Positions 57,194-64,000 of a stretch of DNA of 64,000 nucleotides are shown one piece after another (the first letter of the stretch is position 1; the number at the start of each line of letters is the position of its first letter). A program made the translations under genes and the position numbers. The stretch comes from an uncultured Poribacteria bacterium. GTDB taxonomy: Bacteria > Poribacteria > WGA-4E > WGA-3G. The DNA is taken from positions 4,931,966-4,995,965 of the forward strand of contig OX638352.1 of the NCBI GenBank assembly GCA_951813545.1, read 5' to 3'. The notes below the pieces were generated by a model. It was not told the DNA's origin. It worked only from the letters and a program-made list of their open reading frames with translations, and did no database searches.

Positions 57194-59095
57194 CTATTGT
57201 TGCCATTTCTCTGACTCAGTCTGAGATGTATGAGTGGTATCAAGATGTGCTCTGTTCATTTCAATGAGATGGGCACCTTCGAGACCTGAACGCACATCCT
57301 CATCATAACTCGTCACAACCACCTGATGTTCTTCAGCGAGTTGATGGATAAAATCTACCATCAACGCCTTCCGTTCACCATCTAAGTGGAGCGTCGGATC
57401 ATCGAAGACAAAGAAACCGGGATTGCCCAAAACCTTGGCGAGTGCCACTTTGAAACAGAGATAGAGGAACATCTTCTCACTACCGCTCAATAGCATCAAA
57501 CTTCGATCTACACCATCTATTGTGAGCGAAGGGAGCAGGTGTTGGCGTTGTAGGTCAACGCGTGTTTGTCCGAAGAGTTCCATCTTTTCGAGCCAGTGAT
57601 GCAACTCTTCTTCTGCAGGCTTGAGGATCTGTTGTTGGAGGGTTTCGATGGTCCTGTCAACCCCTGCACAGGCGAGTTCTAAACTAAGGAGCGTCTTTTC
57701 AACCTTTGCCGCGTCTCTATTTACGCGCTGGAGCGCGCCAAGCCTATCCAAGCGGACAGCCTCCTGCTGCTTGAGTTGATCCAGACGTTTTCGTTCCTGA
57801 TCAATTTGCGCTTTCAACTTCGGTTTATCTAAACCTGTGGGGGTTTCAGAAGGCAATTGTTTGCCTTTTTGGATGCCTCTTTCAGCTAACCGGGAAGTCA
57901 ACGTGCCGAGTTCGTTCTGAATCTCTTCAATTTCACCGGCGCGTTGTTCAAATTGCGTCAAAAGCCTCTGTAAAGTTTGCAGTCGTTGTTCAAGTTCACG
58001 CCGACTCTTTAAATTCGTGGTTGCTGTCTCCAGTGATTGTTTATGAGCATCCAATTCAGTGTGGCGTTGAGACTTTTCAGTTTCCTTTTCGTCAATAATC
58101 TGCTGGACCACTTCACGCTCGACCTTTTGATAACAGGTTGGACAGTGCTGTTCGTCGCTCTCAATCAGGGTGCGGAGTGTGTTACAGACGGTTGTTAACG
58201 CCGTAATTTGTGATTCAAGACTGCCAATTTGTTGGATAAGTTTCTCTCGTTTTGTTTCTAACCCGACGGTTTCCTGAACGGCAGTCTCGATTGTAGCTAT
58301 CATTTCACGCAGCTGATCGATATCGTTGAAACCACTCAATGCCTCGCGTTGTTCACCTGTAAGCGTATCCAATTGCTTTTGCAAGCGGTTCTGATGCTGT
58401 AACCACTCTGCGATTAGTGCTGCATCGCCTGTCTCAGCACCGTAAGCGGCTTCTAAATTTTTCAACTTCGCTTCAATTTTTTCAATCTCGGCTTCGTTCG
58501 CATTCTGAGCATTGAACCGCAGACTATTCTGATGGGCATGAATCCTTCCTTGCTCACGCTTGGCGATGCGGCGTGTGTCAATAAACCGCTGCCGAACCTC
58601 TATTAACCTGTCGATACCGAGAAGGGTATGAAGAATATCACGGCGACTCGCGGTTTGGCGGGCGAGAAACTCAAAAATCTCTCCCTCACGGAGGAAGGTG
58701 GTGAGGGCAAGCTGCTCATGCATAATTCCAAATTGCTCTTCCAACATTGTCTCCGTTACCTTGACACGATTCTCATCAAAAAGGACATGCCACGCGCCAT
58801 TTTTCTCAGAACGGAGTTGGATGCGTTTCCCAGTGGCGCGATAGAGTTGGTAGCGCTCACCATCCACGACAAATTGGAGCCCGGCTGTACCGCTATAAGC
58901 CTTAGCATTTTTGATGGCAGAGGTATCCACGCGCGGGACAATCGGTTTCCCCGTCAATGTGAAGAAAATTGCGTTGACAAGGGTGCTTTTCCCACTGAAA
59001 TTGGGACCAAAAATGAGATTAATGCCGTTATGGAGTTCAAAATCGCGCTGTTGGAAACAGCCAAAAGTCTTAAGCCGGATCCGTTCTAACTGCAT
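57194..59095 (-). CDS. Rad50/SbcC-like ATPase
   Basis: 633 aa. An SMC-type ATPase: Walker A GPNFSGKST (30-38), a long heptad-rich helix up to a zinc-hook CPTC (318-321) and back, then the signature LSGSEKMFL (536-544) and Walker B FFVFDDPTLH (561-570). The coiled coil is shorter than in classical Rad50. No Mre11/SbcD nuclease gene is adjacent; a small gene directly precedes it (1-base gap). It may act in DNA repair or defence, or require SbcD encoded elsewhere. Confidence 0.85.
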   Translation of the reverse strand: MQLERIRLKTFGCFQQRDFELHNGINLIFGPNFSGKSTLVNAIFFTLTGKPIVPRVDTSAIKNAKAYSGTAGLQFVVDGERYQLYRATGKRIQLRSEKNGAWHVLFDENRVKVTETMLEEQFGIMHEQLALTTFLREGEIFEFLARQTASRRDILHTLLGIDRLIEVRQRFIDTRRIAKREQGRIHAHQNSLRFNAQNANEAEIEKIEAKLKNLEAAYGAETGDAALIAEWLQHQNRLQKQLDTLTGEQREALSGFNDIDQLREMIATIETAVQETVGLETKREKLIQQIGSLESQITALTTVCNTLRTLIESDEQHCPTCYQKVEREVVQQIIDEKETEKSQRHTELDAHKQSLETATTNLKSRRELEQRLQTLQRLLTQFEQRAGEIEEIQNELGTLTSRLAERGIQKGKQLPSETPTGLDKPKLKAQIDQERKRLDQLKQQEAVRLDRLGALQRVNRDAAKVEKTLLSLELACAGVDRTIETLQQQILKPAEEELHHWLEKMELFGQTRVDLQRQHLLPSLTIDGVDRSLMLLSGSEKMFLYLCFKVALAKVLGNPGFFVFDDPTLHLDGERKALMVDFIHQLAEEHQVVVTSYDEDVRSGLEGAHLIEMNRAHLDTTHTSQTESEKWQQ

Positions 59096-59096
59096 A

Positions 59097-59303
59097 TCAA
59101 TCGTCTCTCTTTTGGTGAATTAGGTCATAAATCATTTGGGCTCGGACCTTTTCGCGCCCGTTTGTCAAGGTTAATTCAAACGCTCGCACAATCGCCTCAA
59201 GTTCAGCGGGTCCTAAATCTCTATACTTCTCATCACGCTGAATAAGTGCCTCAATTTCCCTTCTATAGATATCTTGGGTTTCATTTTCAAGGGAGATGTC
59301 CAT
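59097..59303 (-). CDS. Small helical protein coupled to Rad50-like ATPase
   Basis: 68 aa from the ATG at 59303, with GGAG about 9 bases upstream; a further ATG at 59342 gives 81 aa but has no ribosome site. It is an acidic, helical sequence (ENETQDIYRREIEALIQR and EAIVRAFELTLTNGREKVRAQMIYDLIHQ). Its stop codon is 1 base before the Rad50-like start, so the two proteins are probably made together. No family recognised. A partner that loads or regulates the ATPase is a reasonable guess. Confidence 0.6.
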   Translation of the reverse strand: MDISLENETQDIYRREIEALIQRDEKYRDLGPAELEAIVRAFELTLTNGREKVRAQMIYDLIHQKRDD

Positions 59304-59343
59304 ATAAGCTGCTCCATACGTGTCAATTTGGGGATTTTTCATG

Positions 59344-59520
59344 GCATTTCATAGCGGCGAAACCCGTACAAATGCCGCCCCTACGGGTCTTTTGCACTCT
59401 TTGATACCCGCTGCTACACAGATGCTGAAGAAATCCGCAGAAACACCCAAGCAAAAACCCCAAGCAAATAAACCCTACGGGACTAAAGAACGAACAGACA
59501 AATCATATTTTATAGATGAT
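59344..59520. repeat. ATGCCGCCCCTACGGG-type repeats and duplicated segment
   Basis: The stretch begins GTACAAATGCCGCCCCTACG and includes CTACACAGATGCTGAAGAAATC followed by CACCCAAGCAAAAAC, a segment also at 34273-34330. The 340-base gap to the aminotransferase gene holds no convincing gene. Confidence 0.65.
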
Positions 59521-59682
59521 ATGAGAGAGGGCTACACTTGTGAACACTTTCTCACAGCAAGAAACACGCCTTTTTTTAATCAATACCTATGATGTCCATA
59601 CAAACTACTTTTCCAGTAGACTTGGGTTAAAAGGAACTCTGCAAGATTTTCAAGTTTTTAACCTCGCTAGCAAAACAGATCT

Positions 59683-60813
59683 TTAGATTTTCGCTTTGAT
59701 TTGCATCAACCGTTCAGCGGCTTCTGAGAGGATGTCATCTGCCATGCTGAACATAAACCGGAATTTCGTCCTGCCGAGGTGTGGACGACTGTAGAAACTG
59801 GAACCCGGCACACCGCCTACACCAATTTCCTTCACCAACCAATGGGCAAAAGCAGTGTCATCAGGAAACCCAAAATCGGTGATGTCGGTCATGATGTAAT
59901 AGGCACCCTCCGGCTGATGGCAGACAAATCCGGCTTCCGTGAGGTCATTTACGAGACGTTTGCGATTCTTATCATATTTCGCGACCAGTTCTTGGTGGTA
60001 ACTCGGTGGCAAATTGAGGGCAACAACCCCCGCACGTTGAAGCGGATGCGGGGCACCGACTGTCAGAAAATCGTGCATCTTGCGGATAGCATCCGTCAAA
60101 ACCTCTGGTGCGATGACATACCCCAACCGCCATCCGGTCATTGAATAGGCTTTACTCAATCCCGACACAGTAATCGTTCGATCCCGCATCTGCGGTAGGG
60201 AACCGATGCTGATATGCGGTCTCTCATCGTAAATCATGTGTTCATATATTTCATCCGTGATAGCGAGGCAGTCATACTCACAGCAGAGATCAGCAATTTG
60301 TTGAAGTTCGTCTTGGCTGAAGACCTTGCCGAGTGGATTGTTCGGGGTGTTTATGACGATTGCTTTCGTATTGGCAGAAAAAGCATCTCGGAGTTCGGTC
60401 GCGTCGTAGGTAAAGCGGATAGTGCCGTCAGGTGCTGGTGTTTCTTGTAATGCTACATAGATAGGTTTCGCACCAGAAATAATGGTATCCGGTCCATAGT
60501 TTTCATAAAAGGGTTCAAAAATGATAATTTCGTCGTCGGGGTTGATAATAGCAAGAAGCGAGGAGAGCATGCCTTCGGTTGAACCACAGGTGACGGTGAC
60601 GTTTCTGTCCGGGTCGGTCGGAATGCCGTTAAACGTCGTCATCTTTTGAGCGATTGCCTCTCGAAACGCCGGTGCTCCCCACGTGATGCTATACTGATTG
60701 TATCCTTCTTGGATTGCCTCAATTGCTGCTGCTTTGACTTCGGGAGGGGGTTGATACGCTGGCGTGCCTTGTGATAGGTTGATCGCGTTGTAGCGCAGGC
60801 AGAGCTGCGTCAT
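59683..60813 (-). CDS. Class I/II aminotransferase (PLP-dependent)
   Basis: 376 aa from the ATG at 60813. The N-terminal arm AINLSQGTPAYQPPPEV, the core INTPNNPLGKVFSQ, the Asp in AITDEIYEHMIYD and the lysine in SGLSKAYSMTGWRLGYV identify a fold-type I aminotransferase of the aspartate/aromatic group. An in-frame stretch upstream of the ATG reads LSDKSTRFTESVIRGM, the usual N-terminus of the family, but no ATG, GTG or TTG precedes it before a stop codon. The substrate is probably an amino acid or a related keto acid. Confidence 0.87.
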   Translation of the reverse strand: MTQLCLRYNAINLSQGTPAYQPPPEVKAAAIEAIQEGYNQYSITWGAPAFREAIAQKMTTFNGIPTDPDRNVTVTCGSTEGMLSSLLAIINPDDEIIIFEPFYENYGPDTIISGAKPIYVALQETPAPDGTIRFTYDATELRDAFSANTKAIVINTPNNPLGKVFSQDELQQIADLCCEYDCLAITDEIYEHMIYDERPHISIGSLPQMRDRTITVSGLSKAYSMTGWRLGYVIAPEVLTDAIRKMHDFLTVGAPHPLQRAGVVALNLPPSYHQELVAKYDKNRKRLVNDLTEAGFVCHQPEGAYYIMTDITDFGFPDDTAFAHWLVKEIGVGGVPGSSFYSRPHLGRTKFRFMFSMADDILSEAAERLMQIKAKI

Positions 60814-60889
60814 GCCACGGATGACGGATTCGGTGAAACGGGTGGATTTGTCTGATAACTTAGATTGAACGGAAATTTTGAATATCCTC

Positions 60890-61060
60890 TTTTAAATTTT
60901 ACCTTGCGGTTAAACGACATGGTTTGGAGATCGATCATTCTCCGCTCAAGAACTGAAAAAACACCCCAGCAAAAACCCCTCCACTTCGTTACGGGCTAAG
61001 TTTTTGGTGGAACGGATTTGATTTTTTTCCATCAGCAACGGCATACGTCTCACCTTTATC
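60890..61060. repeat. Repeat fragments upstream of the aminotransferase
   Basis: TACCTTGCGGTTAAACGA, on the minus strand AACCGCAAGGTAAAATTT, looks like a decayed end of the leader repeat. AAACACCCCAGCAAAAACCC resembles the words of 34300-34330 and 59440-59470. No gene is seen. Confidence 0.45.
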
Positions 61061-61082
61061 AATATTAATGCACTATCAACAT

Positions 61083-61634
61083 CTATTCTTCGGTTTTATA
61101 ACTCAAAATGATGCCGTCGTCTAAAGGGATATCAACAGAATGCAGTAGAGGTGTATCAAAGACAAATTCGATATAATCAGGCATTTCGTCGCGCATTGTT
61201 ACGGTGTCGTCCGCGACGATTAGACCTCCGGGACGGATGTTCGGCAACACCAACTCAAGGTAGCGTCGATACTCGTTTTTCTCAGCGTCAAGGAACACAA
61301 GGTCAAAGGTTGCATTGCATTTCGGGATTTCGTCAAGTGCGTTCCCAACGCGGACCTCAACGATGCTGTCCAGTCCAACCTCCTGAAGATGTGTCTGTGC
61401 CTCTTCTGCACGTCTCGGATCAAACTCAAGCGTGATAAGCCTGCCACCTGTCTCCTTGAGCGCAGCAGCGATCCAAATTGTGGAGTAGCCGTTGCTTGTT
61501 CCGACCTCAAGTACGTTTTGTGCCTGAATAGAACGGATGAGGATAGAGAGAAATTGCCCGTTCTCCGGCGCGATGTTGGTGTACTGTTTTGCGGTTTTTT
61601 CGAGGCGTTTTAAAACAGATTTGTAATTTTCCAT
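61083..61634 (-). CDS. SAM-dependent O-methyltransferase-like protein
   Basis: 183 aa. Motif I VLEVGTSNGYSTIWIA, the acidic residue in LITLEFDPRRAEEA, and FDLVFLDAEKNEY match the caffeoyl-CoA/catechol O-methyltransferase family. Its methyl acceptor is unknown. It stands alone on the minus strand; the LamG gene is 67 bases upstream with a terminator between. Confidence 0.85.
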   Translation of the reverse strand: MENYKSVLKRLEKTAKQYTNIAPENGQFLSILIRSIQAQNVLEVGTSNGYSTIWIAAALKETGGRLITLEFDPRRAEEAQTHLQEVGLDSIVEVRVGNALDEIPKCNATFDLVFLDAEKNEYRRYLELVLPNIRPGGLIVADDTVTMRDEMPDYIEFVFDTPLLHSVDIPLDDGIILSYKTEE

Positions 61635-61660
61635 AGGGGGCGGCGTGCTGGGCTTTACTT

Positions 61661-61697
61661 ATAAAAAGAACGAGGCGACAAAGATTGCCGCCTCGTT
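61661..61697 (-). terminator. Terminator of the second LamG gene
   Basis: On the minus strand AACGAGGCGGCAATCTTTGTCGCCTCGTT forms a stem of about 12 bases, followed by CTTTTTAT. It starts 5 bases after the LamG stop codon. Confidence 0.8.
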
Positions 61698-61701
61698 TGC
61701 G

Positions 61702-62484
61702 TTAGCGAAGTTTCTTAATCTTGCCCCAAGATGTAGCGAGTTTATCTTTTGGATTGACAGCCAAAAATTCATCCGCTCCCATCTCCATGCTTTGTTCCAT
61801 TTCGTCATCAGAGAGGGCACGATTCCAGAGCCGAACCTCGTCAACCATACCGGGCCACGCTTCGCCAGACCATGTGCCAATCTGAATTCGGCTCGTAGCA
61901 CCTGCGGGTGCAACAGGATTGTTAGAATCCTGCTCGTGCGTGACTTTGCCGTCGACGTAAATCTTAACCTTCCCTTTGTTGTCGGTCGTATGGGTATAGG
62001 ACAGGTAATACCATTTACCGGTATCAAGTGGAGTTTTGTTATCGTTGATATCCAAGAACCCGCCACCGGCACCATTTGTCCAGACCTTGATCCCGTTTCC
62101 GGGGTTCATCCCGTAACCGAACCCGATGTGTCTTCCGCCGCCCCCCATGCGAGTGCCAAAAACGATAGCGTGTGCGCTCGGCAGTCGGTCAAGGTTAACC
62201 CATGCGGCTTGTGTGATTTCATCTTCAATGTGAAAAGGCCCGTCGTCTTCAATCGCCACAAAATCGCTAGACGCGCTGAATTTAAGAGCTTTCCCGAATT
62301 TACCATCAACCCACTTGGCACCACCGTTGAGTTCACCTTCAAAGCCGTTTTCTGAGAAGTCTTCGGTATTATTCCCGTTACCTTCATCAAGCGGCATGTA
62401 TAGGACAAGCCCCTCCAATAAATCAGCAGCGGCATAAGTGCTGCAAGCCAAAGCAAGGATTAAAATAAGAAACAGTTGTTTCAT
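61702..62484 (-). CDS. Secreted LamG domain protein
   Basis: 260 aa. A signal peptide (FLILILALACSTYAAA) is followed by a LamG-like jelly roll: LVLYMPLDEGNG, ITQAAWVNLDRL, WYYLSYTHTTDNKGKVKIYVDG and GMVDEVRLWNRALSDDEM. After the domain a short tail ends in KLATSWGKIKKLR, matching KLATIWAHLKQR at the end of the first LamG protein. It is secreted and probably surface-bound. A terminator follows. Confidence 0.88.
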   Translation of the reverse strand: MKQLFLILILALACSTYAAADLLEGLVLYMPLDEGNGNNTEDFSENGFEGELNGGAKWVDGKFGKALKFSASSDFVAIEDDGPFHIEDEITQAAWVNLDRLPSAHAIVFGTRMGGGGRHIGFGYGMNPGNGIKVWTNGAGGGFLDINDNKTPLDTGKWYYLSYTHTTDNKGKVKIYVDGKVTHEQDSNNPVAPAGATSRIQIGTWSGEAWPGMVDEVRLWNRALSDDEMEQSMEMGADEFLAVNPKDKLATSWGKIKKLR

Positions 62485-62573
62485 GAGTTACCTCCATAGA
62501 GTTAGTTATATGTAAAATAATACCACAAATCGTGGCACCTGTCAAGGATTTTTCATTACGAGACAAAATTGGT

Positions 62574-63410
62574 TTATTGGAACAGCTGCCAACTTCTGCC
62601 GGGTAGATCGGCGCGAAAAACTTCTACATTTCCGCGGTCTGCCATCGTGACATAGCAGGTACGCCCATCTGGACCACCGAAAGCGATATTCGTGCAGAGT
62701 TTACCAGTCAACGATACCTCCAATAACACTTCACCCGTAGGGGAGAGCTTCGCTACTGTCCCTTTACCGTGCCGGGTGACATAGAGATTGCCTTCAACAT
62801 CACACCGCATCCCGTCCATATTGAAATCGGGAAACTGGATCAGGCGTCGTTTGTTGCTGATTTCCCCTTCGGAAGATAAGTCATAAGCCCAGACGTTACG
62901 TTGTGCGGACTCATTAACATAAAGCACTTTTTCATTAGGACTTACTTCAATACCGTTTGTCGTGCCCATGTCCGCTTCAAGGAGTGTCACTTTTCCATCT
63001 GTATCCACGCGCCAAATTTGACCGGTTGACTCACCCCAATTCGGATCACTCGCATAGAGAATATCGTTCGCGCCGATGGCAAGATCGTTCGGTTGGTTCA
63101 TCGTCGGTTCGTGTGCATGGACGCTGATGTCTCGCGTATCCATATCCACTTTGAGGACATTGTGGTTCGTGTAATCAGCAATGAACATGAAGCCTTCGCT
63201 ATTGAAACGGATACCGTTGCCGATACTACCGGTTGGCAATTCAACAAAAACGCTCGCAGTACCATCAGGTGTTACCTTACCGATAGTGTGTTGTCGCTCG
63301 TAGTTAACAGCGTATAGATTGCCCACTGCGTCGCAGGCAGGCCCCTCAATTCCGGACGTAAACCCGTCGACAGGTGTGAATTCTCGACTCACGAAAAGTT
63401 CTTCACTCAT
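62574..63410 (-). CDS. SMP-30/gluconolactonase/LRE family protein
   Basis: 278 aa. A six-bladed propeller pattern with GIEGPACDAVGNLYAVNY, NGIRFNSEGFMFIADY, MNQPNDLAIGANDILYASD, TTNGIEVSPNEK and MDGMRCDVEGNLYV; the Glu, Asn and Asp in these blocks are metal-binding positions. It hydrolyses lactones of sugar acids or similar esters. No signal peptide is seen, so it is probably cytoplasmic. It follows the FIST gene by 18 bases on the same strand. Confidence 0.88.
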   Translation of the reverse strand: MSEELFVSREFTPVDGFTSGIEGPACDAVGNLYAVNYERQHTIGKVTPDGTASVFVELPTGSIGNGIRFNSEGFMFIADYTNHNVLKVDMDTRDISVHAHEPTMNQPNDLAIGANDILYASDPNWGESTGQIWRVDTDGKVTLLEADMGTTNGIEVSPNEKVLYVNESAQRNVWAYDLSSEGEISNKRRLIQFPDFNMDGMRCDVEGNLYVTRHGKGTVAKLSPTGEVLLEVSLTGKLCTNIAFGGPDGRTCYVTMADRGNVEVFRADLPGRSWQLFQ

Positions 63411-63428
63411 TTTTTTACTTCCTCAAAT

Positions 63429-64000
63429 TTAGTTCGCTGTGCAAAGCACAAACACACCGGTATACGCGTGTGCGAAGTTGCGTCCGCCAATCGGTGCGAA
63501 CTCTGAATTACCGAAGAACCCGATAACGGGTAGCCCCGGAAACTTCTCTTGGATAACGCTAATGTCATGATTTGCTTCGCCATATAACCCTTTGCCGCGA
63601 CCTAAGCAGTTAAAATAAAGCCCAAACGCGGGGGAATGTGAACGTGTTCTCTCAGCCAACTGCGTTATAATCGCCTGAATTTCCTCTGCGGCGGCGAGGG
63701 GATTCCGTAGATGGAACTGCACCAGTTGTCCTTCCGCCACTTCTTCAGAAACAGCAAGCGCGGCGTGTTCCTCATTAATACCGACAAGATTGCGAATGAG
63801 GAAATCGCCACGGGTCGGATTTTTGTTCTCAGGATCCATCGCGATTCCGACGAAAACCGTGCCACCTGACCGACGAATATCATCCTGTGTTAGCAACTGT
63901 AACGTTCCTTTGAAATTCTCTAATGCGGGTTCACCCGCTAATTCAAAGATAACGCGCCCATCTGCTTTCGTGACTTCACGCGGTTCACCGATAGGTTGAC
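63429..64000 (-). CDS. FIST-domain protein, partial (N-terminus beyond window)
   Basis: The open frame runs to the window edge, so only the C-terminal part is seen (about 190 residues). It contains QPIGEPREVTKADGRVIFELAGEPALEN, then GDFLIRNLVGINEEHAALAV and FNCLGRGKGLYGE, and ends GVFVLCTAN; this matches the FIST_C region of sensory FIST proteins, which bind small ligands such as amino acids. An apparent TTG start at 63896 is internal. It may be co-transcribed with the SMP-30-like gene downstream. Confidence 0.82.
   Translation of the reverse strand, partial: QPIGEPREVTKADGRVIFELAGEPALENFKGTLQLLTQDDIRRSGGTVFVGIAMDPENKNPTRGDFLIRNLVGINEEHAALAVSEEVAEGQLVQFHLRNPLAAAEEIQAIITQLAERTRSHSPAFGLYFNCLGRGKGLYGEANHDISVIQEKFPGLPVIGFFGNSEFAPIGGRNFAHAYTGVFVLCTAN

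Noticed and set aside
59320..59592. A 90-residue plus-strand frame
   Set aside because: It runs through the repeat stretch and has no ribosome site or family signal.
61645..62355. A 236-residue plus-strand frame
   Set aside because: It is antisense to the LamG gene with its signal peptide and terminator on the other strand.
1..64000. tRNA or rRNA genes
   Set aside because: No cloverleaf-like T-loop and acceptor pairs or rRNA core words were recognised on either strand by reading. A covariance-model scan would be decisive.

Overview
Host. The window is typical bacterial chromosome with moderate GC, long genes on both strands and many dispersed non-coding repeats. It has the outfit of a Gram-negative-type cell: an LptD-like outer-membrane protein, SurA-type chaperones, lipoproteins and a Tat signal. 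It also carries sugar-acid and sulfated-glycan genes and secreted LamG proteins. With the characteristic repeats (GCGAGGTT-hairpin-AACCTCGC, GCGGTT-hairpin-AACCGC, GTCGGGATTCGGAGATCCCTCC) this suggests a member of Candidatus Poribacteria or a relative. That is an inference from gene content and repeat style, not a demonstrated placement. No rRNA, tRNA, CRISPR array or intact transposase was recognised.

Layout. 0-9.4 kb: Gfo/Idh/MocA dehydrogenase, sugar isomerase, LamG exported protein, HicB-like antitoxin beside a frameshifted small gene, a nucleotidyltransferase/DUF89 fusion, a CapK-like adenylate enzyme and a sulfatase. 9.7-18.7 kb: PD-(D/E)XK-like protein, Tat-exported sulfite-oxidase-type molybdoenzyme, MFS carrier, enolase-superfamily enzyme, a kdgK-like kinase with a 2-hydroxyacid dehydrogenase, a GDPD phosphodiesterase and an orphan adenine methylase. 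18.9-27.6 kb: DUF2283, a truncated NucS-like gene, tandem MacB-type permeases, a glycosidase-like protein, a ThDP enzyme and a phosphofructokinase with pyrophosphate-type residues. 27.6-40.6 kb: a dispersed type I restriction-modification locus (hsdR frameshifted, hsdS, hsdM) interleaved with three toxin-antitoxin pairs, gene fragments, two SDR enzymes, a 2H phosphoesterase and an ABC-type binding lipoprotein. 40.7-55.1 kb: a minus-strand run (FN3 lipoprotein, DUF5683-like, DUF3108, mfd, two PpiC-like proteins, surA, lptD-like). 55.3-64 kb: SixA-like phosphatase, secreted propeller-like protein, Rad50-like ATPase with a small partner, aminotransferase, O-methyltransferase, a second LamG protein, SMP-30-like protein and a FIST-domain protein cut by the window end.

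How it works together. The strongest candidate for something new is the envelope locus at 40.7-52.5 kb. An LptD-like outer-membrane protein carries parvulin-type isomerase modules and a long acidic repeat inside the polypeptide, directly downstream of surA and two further PpiC-like genes. The second notable theme is repeats that act inside genes. One repeat family supplies the ribosome-binding site and leader of at least two unrelated genes and forms a tandem array of micro-ORFs before a PpiC gene. A 28-nt GC-rich hairpin has inserted into several repeat families, and an intact empty site is present. The third is a defence locus in which toxin-antitoxin modules and decayed fragments separate the hsd subunits.
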